Below, piece by piece: positions 15,973 to 24,373 of a DNA stretch of 64,000 nucleotides (position 1 is the stretch's first letter; each line of letters starts with the position of its first letter). Both the position numbers and the translations under genes were made by a program. The stretch is from CALJFL01 sp963669435 (GTDB lineage Bacteria; Pseudomonadota; Gammaproteobacteria; Pseudomonadales; Halieaceae). Location of the stretch: assembly GCA_963669435.1 (NCBI GenBank), contig OY770025.1, forward strand, positions 4,340,001 to 4,404,000, in the 5' to 3' direction. The notes beneath the pieces are model-generated. The model saw nothing but the letters and a program-made list of their open reading frames with translations, did no database searches and was not told the origin of the DNA.

Positions 15973-16539
15973 CTATTGCTGAGAACCGGACAATTGCGTC
16001 GCCAGCGCGTGGATCATTGATAGCGAAAGCACAAAAAAGCCGAATGCCATCGGTGCTTGGGGTATCCACAGCAGCGCTTCATCCATCCCCGTGCTACGGT
16101 CCTCGAGCACCGCAGAAACGTATACCATTTTGGCCAGGAAATAAGTGACAAACCCGCTCAGGCCAATGCCGATAAGCAGACAGCTCAGGTCAATCATCTT
16201 GCGAACGCTGCCTGTAGTCCGGCTAACCAGCAGAGTCATCTTGAGGTGCTTACCTTCACCGAACGCAAAGGCGAGTCCGAGCGCGCCGGCTGCTCCAACG
16301 CAGTAGCTCGCAATTTCGTTGGTGCCCGGCGTGTAACCTCCCGTGAGGCGATCGTAGATATTGATCACCACCACGAGAAGAATCGTGACTATACAGAGCG
16401 ATGCCAGATATCCACACAATCTATAGGTGGCATTTAGCATGGTTTCTGTGAAATGAAGAATCGAGTGAAACATGTCGCCGAGCGCTACCACTAATTCCGC
16501 AAATGATGTCTTCAAAAACCATACCTCAGCGCCAGCCAC
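15973..16539 (-). CDS. TRAP transporter small permease subunit (DctQ type)
   Basis: 188 residues with four membrane helices, the DctQ pattern. Recognisable parts are VVINIYDRLTGGYTPGTNEIASY, which holds the family's first-loop residues, and a second half in which GEGKHLKMTLLVSR precedes the third helix. It partners the DctM protein encoded 44 bases downstream. The start at GTG 16539 has no clear ribosome-binding site; ATG 16473 would still keep all four helices, so the N-terminus is uncertain. Confidence 0.85.
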   Translation of the reverse strand: MAGAEVWFLKTSFAELVVALGDMFHSILHFTETMLNATYRLCGYLASLCIVTILLVVVINIYDRLTGGYTPGTNEIASYCVGAAGALGLAFAFGEGKHLKMTLLVSRTTGSVRKMIDLSCLLIGIGLSGFVTYFLAKMVYVSAVLEDRSTGMDEALLWIPQAPMAFGFFVLSLSMIHALATQLSGSQQ

Positions 16540-16651
16540 GGTGCCAATCCACTAATTTGGCAGCACACTGAAAATAAGTTATATCGCAATGTAAAACGCC
16601 TGAAAATTCGCATGAAGTCTCACATCAACACGAACAACCGTCATGTATTCC

Positions 16652-16684
16652 CTATTGTAATAGCGTATAAAAAATAGACTATTT
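16652..16684. promoter_or_regulatory. Paired AT-rich palindromes between the TRAP and Rieske genes
   Basis: CTATT-GT-AATAG (16652-16663) and AAATAG-A-CTATTT (16672-16684) share the same CTATT/AATAG halves, with centres about 20 bp (two turns) apart. They lie in the 289-bp divergent intergenic region between the DctQ gene and the Rieske oxygenase gene. This is a candidate operator pair; the rest of that region shows nothing else I can name. Confidence 0.45.
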
Positions 16685-16828
16685 CACAGATGCCCACTGC
16701 AACTAATATAGTAAGAAAATAGAAGAGTTTCGCGGCAGGCAGTAACGGCATTGAGTCCGCCAGCCTGGAGCACAACTACACGCATATTCACTCACTTTAG
16801 CTGGTTCCATTTCACCCGGAGTTCGAAA

Positions 16829-18013
16829 ATGATAGAGGAATACAAGAGCGTCCTTGAAGAGTCGCGCGGCCTCGCTTCGAAATTCTTCCACTGCAACGAG
16901 ATTTTCGAAGCTGAAAGATTGCATATATTCAGGGACAACTGGTGCTGTGTTGGTCTTACGGATGACCTGGGCGACATTGGTTCTGTTCGACCACTAGAGT
17001 TCGCGGGCCAGTCACTTATTTTGACGCGAGCCAATGACGGAAAAATAAGGACATTCCATAACTTTTGTCGGCACAGAGGTGCAACGCTGGCGAGCGAGCG
17101 TAGACAAGAACAAAGACGAATCACTTGCCCCTATCACGCCTGGTCATACGACTTGAAAGGTAAACTCCTTGGCACCCCGCATGCAGGAGGGATTAACAAT
17201 CACACTTGCGAAAACCTGGCAGCAGAAAATCTGGATCTGATAGAAATTCCGACGGAGACATGGGGACCATTGATTTTTATAAACCAGAGCGACGAGGCAC
17301 CGAGTTTCAGAGATACCATCCAGTCAGCTGAGGAACGGTTTTCATTTTTAGATGTGGATCTGTTGCGTACTGCTTCCGAATACAGTGCAAGCTATGAAAT
17401 TGGCACTAACTGGAAACTCCCTGTCGAAAACTACGTAGAAAGTTACCATGTGCCCATGGTTCATCCAGAGCTCCAAAAAGTGAACCGAATGGCGGATCAT
17501 TATCAGATCCTGGGCGGGGAATATTATGTTGGCCAGGGTGGCTATTCTGACGGAGTCGAAGACTTGATTGACCCCCCTATACCTCGTTTTCCGTCAGCGG
17601 CCAATGCCACCACCTATGAGAGTCTCTACATTGCCCCAAATATAATGCTTTCTGTCCTTCCATACCTCGTTAAACTCCTGCTTGTAAATCCTATTGATGC
17701 TACATGTACTGAAGAGAGGCTTGTTGTATTTTTTGTCGGTGATGACGCCATGAGAGAAGAGCTTAAGCAAACCCGTAGGGATGTGATGCATAACTGGGCC
17801 ATCAATGTGAATAATCAGGATGTTGGTATTATCGAGGAAGTACAGGCAGGGCGAGCTTCTGTAGCTTTTGATGGGGGGCGCTTCGTCCCAACACAAGAAC
17901 AGACTTCCCTGCACTTCCAACAAATGATTGCCAAGAAGATGCTTGAGAAATTGGAACCGACATACCGCTCCCCTTTGGAGCTACCTACAAATAATATCTA
18001 TCACGATGTTTGA
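16829..18013 (+). CDS. Rieske non-heme iron oxygenase, alpha subunit
   Basis: 394 residues. The Rieske [2Fe-2S] ligands are C80 and H82 (FCRHRG) and C100 and H103 (CPYHAW). The mononuclear iron site is H207 and H212 in NYVESYHVPMVHPE, with D331 in NNQDVGIIEEVQ. This arrangement is shared by ring-hydroxylating oxygenases and by the choline/betaine/carnitine-type N-demethylating group; the compact sequence and neighbours (DAO oxidase, TRAP importer) make an N-demethylase or similar aliphatic substrate plausible. I start at ATG 16829 with GGAG seven bases ahead. No reductase or ferredoxin gene, which such enzymes need, is in the window. Confidence 0.88.
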   Translation: MIEEYKSVLEESRGLASKFFHCNEIFEAERLHIFRDNWCCVGLTDDLGDIGSVRPLEFAGQSLILTRANDGKIRTFHNFCRHRGATLASERRQEQRRITCPYHAWSYDLKGKLLGTPHAGGINNHTCENLAAENLDLIEIPTETWGPLIFINQSDEAPSFRDTIQSAEERFSFLDVDLLRTASEYSASYEIGTNWKLPVENYVESYHVPMVHPELQKVNRMADHYQILGGEYYVGQGGYSDGVEDLIDPPIPRFPSAANATTYESLYIAPNIMLSVLPYLVKLLLVNPIDATCTEERLVVFFVGDDAMREELKQTRRDVMHNWAINVNNQDVGIIEEVQAGRASVAFDGGRFVPTQEQTSLHFQQMIAKKMLEKLEPTYRSPLELPTNNIYHDV

Positions 18014-18034
18014 ACTGACGGTGATCACCAACCC

Positions 18035-19048
18035 GTGAAGATATTTTCGCACAAAGTGACACCTAGGCTTGGACGCCACTTGCGTGGTGCACTACTTGGA
18101 ATGCTTACCTGCGCCATCGTTATGCCCACGCTGGAAGCCGAGGCAGACAGCGTTTGGCATTTTCCAACTGCTGTTTCCGCCAATGCATTTGTAACCCGGT
18201 GGCACCAGAATTTTGCAACACGTATTAGTCAAGAAACGGGCGGTAAGCTAAGGATAGTCTTGCACCCAGGGGGATCGCTATTCAAGGGCTCGGACATTCT
18301 GCGCACAGTACGGACTGGTCAGGTAGCCATCGGTGCGGCCCCTCTTGGGATGCATTCAGCAGAAGAACCTCTCTTTGGATTGACCCACATACCATTCCTG
18401 GTGACAACCCACGAGCAAGCCGCACTCCTGAATGACTTGATGAAGCCCTATCTTGATGTGGCCCTGGCAAAAAGAAATCTCAAGCTACTCTATACAGCGG
18501 TATGGACACCCCAGGGTCTGTTTTCCGCCAAGAGTCTGCAAAAACCTGAGGACTTGTTGGGTATGAGAATCAGAACATACGATGCTATGACGAGCCGCTT
18601 TGCACAATTGGTTGGTGCAATCCCTACCAAAACAGAATTCTCGGAAGTGTCGCTGGCGTTTTCAACAGGAGTAGTAGAAGGCTCATTCGCATCTGGAGCA
18701 ACTGGTGTTTCTCAAAAACTATGGGATTACATAGACTATTACTATCGAGCAAATGTGACTTATCCAGTTACCTATGTGGTGGTTAACCTGAATGCCTGGA
18801 ATAACGTCGATACTACCACCCAATCTACCGTGCTTCGCATAGCTTCGAACACCGAGCGCAGTGCTTGGGCTGAAATGGCATCTATCGAAAACTCTGACTA
18901 CTCCACCATGCAGGCACAAGCGATGGAGCTACCAACCATTACGCCTGAGTTGGCTTCATACTTCAACGAGATCGGTGAACAGATCGCCCTGGAATGGCAG
19001 CAAGCAGGAGGAGAAGGCGTCGGGAGAATCATCGAGCAACTCAGATGA
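18035..19048 (+). CDS. TRAP transporter solute-binding protein (DctP type)
   Basis: 337 residues. GTG start with a signal peptide of about 38 residues (hydrophobic GALLGMLTCAIVMPT, then AEADSVWHF). The DctP fold is indicated by GGKLRIVLHPGGSLFKGSD, LLGMRIRTYDAMTSRFAQLV, and the region with VEGSFASGATGVSQKLWDY that holds solute-contacting residues. The usual carboxylate-binding Arg is probably R in GMRIRTY. It delivers the solute to the DctQM pair encoded on the other strand. It lies between the Rieske and DAO genes in one transcription unit. Confidence 0.88.
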   Translation: MKIFSHKVTPRLGRHLRGALLGMLTCAIVMPTLEAEADSVWHFPTAVSANAFVTRWHQNFATRISQETGGKLRIVLHPGGSLFKGSDILRTVRTGQVAIGAAPLGMHSAEEPLFGLTHIPFLVTTHEQAALLNDLMKPYLDVALAKRNLKLLYTAVWTPQGLFSAKSLQKPEDLLGMRIRTYDAMTSRFAQLVGAIPTKTEFSEVSLAFSTGVVEGSFASGATGVSQKLWDYIDYYYRANVTYPVTYVVVNLNAWNNVDTTTQSTVLRIASNTERSAWAEMASIENSDYSTMQAQAMELPTITPELASYFNEIGEQIALEWQQAGGEGVGRIIEQLR

Positions 19049-19115
19049 ACTCGACTATTGATGTTGCTCTCATCACCACGGATCGTCGTGGAGCTCACAA
19101 GAGGAAGCAAGAAAC

Positions 19116-20444
19116 TTGTCACGCATAACTGAGAATACGCCGGTATCGTTTCGCGATGAAGTCCCACCGTCGGTAGACGTTGTAATCATCGGGGGCGGGA
19201 TTATCGGTATTAGCACAGCCTGGTATCTGCGAAAGGCCGGCTATTCCGTGCTGGTTTGTGAAAAGGGCCGGGTGGCAGGTGAGCAATCCAGTCGCAATTG
19301 GGGATGGGTACGCGTCACGTTGCGAGATCCCGCTGAGGTTCCGCTGGCAATTGACAGCATACGGTGTTGGCAGGAAATCAACGACGAGCTTGATGAAAAC
19401 ATCGGATTCGCCACTGAAGGATCGATAGTGCTGGCTCAGAGCGAAAAGGAAATGACAGCCTTTGAGGAGTGGAAACAACTGGCTGACTCGGTGGGTTATC
19501 CTACCGAGCTGCTTTCCCCAAATCAACTTTCTGATCATCTGACAGGAATAAACGTTTCGTGTGTCGGCGGCGTCCGCTCACCGGGGGACTCCCGAGCAGA
19601 GCCATTCGTCGCTGTACCCGCTATAGCGCGTAACCTGCAGAAACAAGGCGGCCTGGTAAGGGAAAACTGCGCGGTACGAACTATAGAGCGATCTGCCGGG
19701 CGACTGAATGGGGTAGTAACCGAATCTGGTCCTGTGAGGTGCGACACTGTGGTATGTGCCGCGGGAGCCTGGTCCAGCCTGTTTCTCGCCAATATGGGAA
19801 TTAAACTCCCTCAACTCGTGGTTCGCGGAACGGTGGCGCGCACAGAGGCTTACTCCGGTATCACCGAAGGCTGCATGGGTCTGGGCGACATTTACGTCCG
19901 CCGACGCGGGGACGGCGGCTTTACGTTGGCGGAGCCTAGTTTCGAGCACTTCATTGGCGGCAATAGCTTTCGCTTTCTGCCAGAGTTTCTAAAAGTATCG
20001 AGTAGCGCGAAGAACATTCACGTTAGGCTAGGGAGTGACCCAACACAACGGAAGATCCTGGGAGATGGCTGGTCCGCCGATGCGTCATCGCCTTTCGAGC
20101 AAACCCGGGTGCTGGAGCCAAAAATTAATCCCAACAGCTTGCGACGAATTCAACGGAACCTTGCCAAGCGGGTGCCTGCCATGAAGGATGTAAGACTGGC
20201 GGAAAGCTGGGCCGGCATGATTGACGCAATGCCGGATGTTGTGCCGGTAATCGACTCGATAACCGATGTATCGGGACTTTTCCTGGCCACGGGTTTTTCC
20301 GGCCATGGATTCGGCATTGGCCCGGCAGCGGGTAAAGTAATGGCGAACCTGGTGCAATGCAATGAAGTTAAGCATGACATAACCCGCTTCCGCTACTCGC
20401 GTTTCGTTGACGGGTCCAAGCTGATTCCGGGTCCAGCGATATAA
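19116..20444 (+). CDS. DAO-family FAD-dependent oxidoreductase
   Basis: 442 residues. The N-terminal FAD fold is VDVVIIGGGIIGISTAWYLR, and the C-terminal end closes the FAD site with LFLATGFSGHGFGIGPAAGK, as in D-amino-acid dehydrogenase, sarcosine oxidase and related enzymes. It probably oxidises a C-N bond of an amine or amino acid. Start TTG 19116 follows an AGGAAG site eight bases away. Placed after the Rieske oxygenase and TRAP binding protein, it is a good candidate for the second oxidative step; the substrate is not known. Confidence 0.85.
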   Translation: MSRITENTPVSFRDEVPPSVDVVIIGGGIIGISTAWYLRKAGYSVLVCEKGRVAGEQSSRNWGWVRVTLRDPAEVPLAIDSIRCWQEINDELDENIGFATEGSIVLAQSEKEMTAFEEWKQLADSVGYPTELLSPNQLSDHLTGINVSCVGGVRSPGDSRAEPFVAVPAIARNLQKQGGLVRENCAVRTIERSAGRLNGVVTESGPVRCDTVVCAAGAWSSLFLANMGIKLPQLVVRGTVARTEAYSGITEGCMGLGDIYVRRRGDGGFTLAEPSFEHFIGGNSFRFLPEFLKVSSSAKNIHVRLGSDPTQRKILGDGWSADASSPFEQTRVLEPKINPNSLRRIQRNLAKRVPAMKDVRLAESWAGMIDAMPDVVPVIDSITDVSGLFLATGFSGHGFGIGPAAGKVMANLVQCNEVKHDITRFRYSRFVDGSKLIPGPAI

Positions 20445-20590
20445 AATCCAGGACGTCAAACGCTGCCTATAGTACCTACGGCTGGCAAAAAACCGATTCA
20501 CCAAAAACAAAGGCCGGTGAGTTTCTGTCTGTCATGTTGGACCTCCGACACAGGATACTCTTCAATTCCGCCGATTGAATGAACGCAGGA

Positions 20591-20902
20591 CTAACGGTTT
20601 GGGATCACTTCCCACTCCGGCGCTTCAAACTCGCCGATAAATTCGAAGTCGATAAAGGGCAATTGGCTGTCGATGATTGCCCGTACACTCTCGGGCAACT
20701 CACCTTCCATGGCGTCGCGCTGCGCTTTCGAGTCCCAGGTCGCTATGGCCAATAGGGTGTCGGGCTCACCGATCTGGCGGTGCAAACGCGTACCCGCCGC
20801 TCCCGGCGCCTGCTGGATAATCTGGCTGGCCCGCACCCAGCCATCGGCGTATTCCTCGGCGCTGTAGCCAGGCTTTAAATGCACTTTAAAAATGTAATGC
20901 AC
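20591..20902 (-). CDS. ABM-like dimeric alpha/beta-barrel protein
   Basis: 103 residues in a single ferredoxin-like domain of the antibiotic-biosynthesis-monooxygenase type: HYIFKVHLKPGYSAEEYADG strand and helix, GAAGTRLHRQIGEPDTLLAI strands, then a DSKAQRDAMEGELP helix. I place the start at GTG 20902, six bases after AGGGAG; an upstream in-frame GTG lacks a site. Family members include heme-cleaving and quinone-forming enzymes as well as many with unknown roles. It is the downstream neighbour of the AgcS symporter, on the same strand with a 66-base gap. Confidence 0.65.
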   Translation of the reverse strand: MHYIFKVHLKPGYSAEEYADGWVRASQIIQQAPGAAGTRLHRQIGEPDTLLAIATWDSKAQRDAMEGELPESVRAIIDSQLPFIDFEFIGEFEAPEWEVIPNR

Positions 20903-20968
20903 GTGATTCTCCCTGTGCACCGGGCCAACACCAGTCAGCCCGTCCCCACATCATGCCATGACGCAACA

Positions 20969-22315
20969 TCAACCGGAATCCCGAGCAAAATACCGACGCG
21001 ACGCTTCCATTACTCTGGGAGACAGCAACAGGGTCGCAACCATGGTGGGGATTGCCATCAATCCGTAAGACCCGGAAATGAGATTGAAAGCCACGTCGAT
21101 ACTCACCGATGAGCCCACAAGGATAGCGGCGAGAAACAACCAGCGAAAGTGGTGCTGGATATGCGCGCCGAACAAAAACCCAAAGCACTTGGCGCCATAG
21201 TACCAACCGGTGAATATAGTGGTGGAACTGAGTATAACGGCGATGCCCAGCAACAGAACCTGCCCCGCGGTGCCCATGTCCGCCTGGAACGCATTCGCCG
21301 TAAGGGTGATGCCGGAGAGATCGCCGGGATTCTGCCAGTTGCCCGCCAGCAAAATCACTATCGCGGTACAGGTACAAACCACCAGCGTATCGGCCACCGG
21401 GCCCAGCATCGCGACCAGGCCCTCGCGTATCGGTTCGCTGGTTTTCGCTGCACCGTGGGCCATCACCTCGGAGCCGATGCCGGCCTCGTTGGAGAACGCA
21501 CCGCGAGACACACCGATCAAAACAACGCCAAGAAAGCCTCCCCCGACCGCCTGCGGATTGAATGCGTCTGAGACAATAGTCAGCAACACACCGGGCACCT
21601 CGGTGATATGCAGCACCATCATGTAGGCGGTCATCCCGAGGTAAACCAACACCATCGCAGGCAACACAGCTACCGCCACATTCGCCACCCGCTGTAATCC
21701 GCCAAATATGACAAACGCGACAACCACGGCAATAGCTGCCCCAATGGCCAGCCCGATGAACGGCAGATCAACCGCTGGAAACAGGTTCTGGCGAATCAGG
21801 GAGGTCAACTGGTTGGCCTGGAACAGGGGCATGGTGCCCACTAGGCCTGCAGCGGCAAACAGTACGGCCAGCGGATAAAAACGTCGGGGCAGCGCCTCGC
21901 GAATTACGTACATGGGGCCACCCTGGAGCATACCCAGGCTATCTTCCCCACGGTACATAACACCCAGCGAGCAGGTAAAAAACTTGGTCGCCACACCAGC
22001 GACCGCCGACATCCACATCCAGAACACGGCACCCGGCCCGCCGGCCACAATGGCCAGGGCTACCCCGGCAATATTGCCAAGACCTAAGGTGCCAGACAGC
22101 GCGGCAGCCAATGCCTGGCGATGACTGAGCTCACCGGGCTCATTAGCGGCCCCCTTGCGCATACCCAGAAGCGCCAGCGCTTCACCAAAATGTCGGTAGG
22201 GAACCAGGCGTGAATAACAGGCAAAGAACAAACCGCCACCGAGCAGTAGGCCCACCAGGGGTGGACCCCAGATCGTATTTGCGTATAGCTGTGCCCAGTG
22301 TTCGAAGGTGCTCAT
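20969..22315 (-). CDS. Sodium:alanine/glycine symporter (AgcS family)
   Basis: 448 residues, about eleven membrane helices. AgcS marks are LSHRQALAAALSGTLGLGNIAGVALAIVAGGPGAVFWMW, read in pieces as SGTLGLGNIAGVA and GGPGAVFWMW, plus GGPMYVIREAL and the FSNEAGIGSEVMAHGAAK region. It imports small neutral amino acids with sodium or protons. It neighbours the accessory oxidase cluster, so amino-acid-like substrates or products fit, but it could equally be an independent gene. GC is back to the surrounding level here. Confidence 0.92.
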   Translation of the reverse strand: MSTFEHWAQLYANTIWGPPLVGLLLGGGLFFACYSRLVPYRHFGEALALLGMRKGAANEPGELSHRQALAAALSGTLGLGNIAGVALAIVAGGPGAVFWMWMSAVAGVATKFFTCSLGVMYRGEDSLGMLQGGPMYVIREALPRRFYPLAVLFAAAGLVGTMPLFQANQLTSLIRQNLFPAVDLPFIGLAIGAAIAVVVAFVIFGGLQRVANVAVAVLPAMVLVYLGMTAYMMVLHITEVPGVLLTIVSDAFNPQAVGGGFLGVVLIGVSRGAFSNEAGIGSEVMAHGAAKTSEPIREGLVAMLGPVADTLVVCTCTAIVILLAGNWQNPGDLSGITLTANAFQADMGTAGQVLLLGIAVILSSTTIFTGWYYGAKCFGFLFGAHIQHHFRWLFLAAILVGSSVSIDVAFNLISGSYGLMAIPTMVATLLLSPRVMEASRRYFARDSG

Positions 22316-22474
22316 TAAAGAGAAGGCGTCAGATCAGGTCTTATTGTGTGGGGTGAGCATAGCATGGCTGCATGCATCGGTGCCGGGGAGACACCGCCTG
22401 GCACGTTGCGCGTGCCCTTACTCGACCACAGCGTGCGGGCAATCAAGAAAGCGGACCGCAACCAGGCTGGATAC

Positions 22475-23311
22475 TTATTGAGGCACTTCTGCGTTAAGCA
22501 CTCTTTTGAACCAAGCCAGCATTTCCCGTGCAATGATCGCCTGCTGGTCAGCGCGACTGATCGACGCTTTCCACTGGGTTGCTTCCCACTCCTCTTCGTC
22601 CATACCGCGTATCAGCATGCCAAACTCCTTGAACATTCCGCCCACGTTATCGCCAAACTGGCCGTGATCACCGCCCCGGATTGGAACCCAATCTGTAGCT
22701 TTCGGAAACAAGGGTCTTTTCTCATGGAATTTCTGTTCGGGCTCGCCGTCCAGCGTCGCGCGGTAAAGCAGCATGGTGGGCACGTCAGAATCAGCAAGGC
22801 TGTGGTAACTCGGCGGATAGGCGTCCCAAAACGCCAGACCAGCCAGCTTGTCGCCATGCTCATAGGCGTAGCTGCCTGCCATTGCCCCACCGAGTGAGTG
22901 GCCGGCCAGGAACCAGTGTTCAATCTCGGGATAAGCCTCGTAGACATCCTCAATCCGCTCAGGAGCCAGAAAGGCATAACCCAACGGCATCTTTGTGGCT
23001 ACAGCCAGGTAACCCGCTTCAGCTAACTGAGCCATGACGTTCACATATCCGCGCACCGCGCTGTGGGCACCGGGATAGATGACCAGGCCGGCGGTGGGTT
23101 TAACATGCGCGGGCTGGACGACAAACCAGTCGCCGTACTCGACCTCAACAGCGGCATTGGTGTCGATCTGTTCCAGAAGCTCCATGGCTTCAGGCCCGGG
23201 GACAGCCTGCTTGGTAACGCCCAGCCATACGATAAGCAGAACAGGTATCAACAAGACGATTAAGATTCCCGCGATGACTCTCTTGGCTGTTTTGTTCAAT
23301 GCCACTCCCAT
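22475..23311 (-). CDS. Membrane-anchored alpha/beta hydrolase
   Basis: 278 residues. After an N-terminal membrane anchor (VIAGILIVLLIPVLLIVWLG) comes an alpha/beta-hydrolase domain with nucleophile elbow GHSLGG (Ser in FLAGHSLGGAMAGSYAYEHG) and a late GGDHGQFGD segment that gives the catalytic His. It resembles the dienelactone-hydrolase-like group of envelope hydrolases. The start is ATG 23311, since earlier in-frame residues lie ahead of AGGAAA and are not conserved-looking. The active site should face the periplasm. The substrate is unknown. Confidence 0.75.
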   Translation of the reverse strand: MGVALNKTAKRVIAGILIVLLIPVLLIVWLGVTKQAVPGPEAMELLEQIDTNAAVEVEYGDWFVVQPAHVKPTAGLVIYPGAHSAVRGYVNVMAQLAEAGYLAVATKMPLGYAFLAPERIEDVYEAYPEIEHWFLAGHSLGGAMAGSYAYEHGDKLAGLAFWDAYPPSYHSLADSDVPTMLLYRATLDGEPEQKFHEKRPLFPKATDWVPIRGGDHGQFGDNVGGMFKEFGMLIRGMDEEEWEATQWKASISRADQQAIIAREMLAWFKRVLNAEVPQ

Positions 23312-23487
23312 AAATAGTTTGTTTCCTATTGGTTTCTTGCTGCACCTGTTTGCTGCTGACGCCAAGCCAGTATGTAGTTGCTGCAGTGAATGCGGATCAC
23401 AGTATCTCACTTTCAGACCAGTCCAAAAGTTGATAAAAAGCAATGCGGTCATACCGATCCGGTGGCGGCCGCAGCCAAATAGCGCCT

Positions 23488-23516
23488 TTGAAAATATGTC
23501 ATATATGACATAGAAT
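23488..23516 (+). promoter_or_regulatory. higBA promoter with operator palindrome in the spacer
   Basis: TTGAAA (23488-23493), a 17-bp spacer and TAGAAT (23511-23516) form a near-consensus promoter. A perfect 18-bp palindrome, TATGTCATATATGACATA (23495-23512), fills the spacer, so a bound repressor would block RNA polymerase. The expected start of transcription is at or within two bases of the toxin ATG, implying a leaderless toxin message. Confidence 0.8.
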
Positions 23517-23524
23517 GCATCCTA

Positions 23525-23863
23525 ATGAGCCCAAAGCACAAACCGTTGGTCTGGTGGTACGGTGAGATCAAATCACCGCCATTCTCCAATGCCGCTCGCT
23601 TGGAAGCAGGCTTCCTACTGCGTCAGTTACAGGCTGGTATTAAGTTGAGCCTGCCACAGTCGCGACCTATGCCTGATATTGGCAAGGCATGCCATGAACT
23701 TCGGATTGTTGACGAAAAGGTGACATGGCGGATTATGTACCGTATCGATGACGACGCCGTTGTAATCGCTCACGTATTTGCGAAAAAGACTCAGACAACC
23801 GCTAAAGCAGTAATTAAACTGTGCCAAAAACGGTACAAGGATTATGACGATGCATGCGAGTAA
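23525..23863 (+). CDS. higB: HigB/Gp49-like toxin of a type II toxin-antitoxin system
   Basis: 112 residues of the RelE/ParE-superfamily Gp49 group: KPLVWWYGEIKSPPFS N-terminus, a helical GFLLRQLQAGIKLSLPQSRPMP linker, then HELRIVDEKVTWRIMYRID and the VIAHVFAKKTQTT strand. These toxins cleave mRNA on the ribosome. Conserved basic residues (R in WRIMYR, K in FAKKTQTT) fit an RNase. The toxin gene comes first and overlaps the antitoxin gene, the HigBA order. Its ATG sits almost on the predicted transcription start. Confidence 0.85.
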   Translation: MSPKHKPLVWWYGEIKSPPFSNAARLEAGFLLRQLQAGIKLSLPQSRPMPDIGKACHELRIVDEKVTWRIMYRIDDDAVVIAHVFAKKTQTTAKAVIKLCQKRYKDYDDACE

Positions 23864-24272
23864 ACGTAAGAAGCTGGAAGCCGCAGGCTACAAGGTCGGT
23901 GATGTGGCTGATTTCCTGAACCTGTCTCCTGAAGAGGCAGCGCTGATTGATGTAAAAGTAAGATTGGCTTCTCAATTGGTCGCCCTTCGAAAGAAGGCAA
24001 AGATTAGTCAGGCTGTTCTTGCTAAACGCATTGGCTCCAGCCAAAGCCGTGTCGCTAAAATGGAAGCTTGCGATCCATCGGTTTCCATGGACTTGATGTT
24101 CAAAACCGCATTCGCATTAGGTGCCAGCCAGGAAAAGGTAGGCAAACTGGTTGCGGCACTCACTGGTAATGGTGTGGTAGCCTCAAAGAGTGGGGCCTCC
24201 AAGAAAAAGGTTAGGACGAAGCGCAAGGCAGCGGTCAAAACTGCAGAACCACGCCCGATGGCTATGACATGA
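23850..24272 (+). CDS. higA: HigA-like XRE antitoxin with a basic C-terminal tail
   Basis: 140 residues. The MHASKRKKLEAAGYKVGDVADFLNLSPEEAALID start and the Cro/C1 helix-turn-helix (ISQAVLAKRIGSSQSRVAKME) match antitoxins paired with Gp49 toxins, written here in part. After residue 110 comes a tail of about 30 residues rich in Lys, Arg, Ala and Ser (SGASKKKVRTKRKAAVKT), which most HigA proteins lack. ATG 23850 has AAGGA at good spacing; ATG 23844 is possible. It should bind the palindrome in its own promoter and neutralise HigB. Confidence 0.82.
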   Translation: MHASKRKKLEAAGYKVGDVADFLNLSPEEAALIDVKVRLASQLVALRKKAKISQAVLAKRIGSSQSRVAKMEACDPSVSMDLMFKTAFALGASQEKVGKLVAALTGNGVVASKSGASKKKVRTKRKAAVKTAEPRPMAMT

Positions 24273-24373
24273 TCAGAGCGAGAACTGCAGGCTAACGGGC
24301 AGATTTCTTGTAACTGCACACCTGGGCTTGCTCCACCTGGGCGCGCCCCCTTAACAACGCGACAATCAACCAC

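Noticed and set aside
22475..23452. Longer start for the membrane-anchored hydrolase
   Set aside because: The extra N-terminus has no family resemblance and runs toward the higBA promoter; ATG 23311 is followed directly by the membrane anchor.
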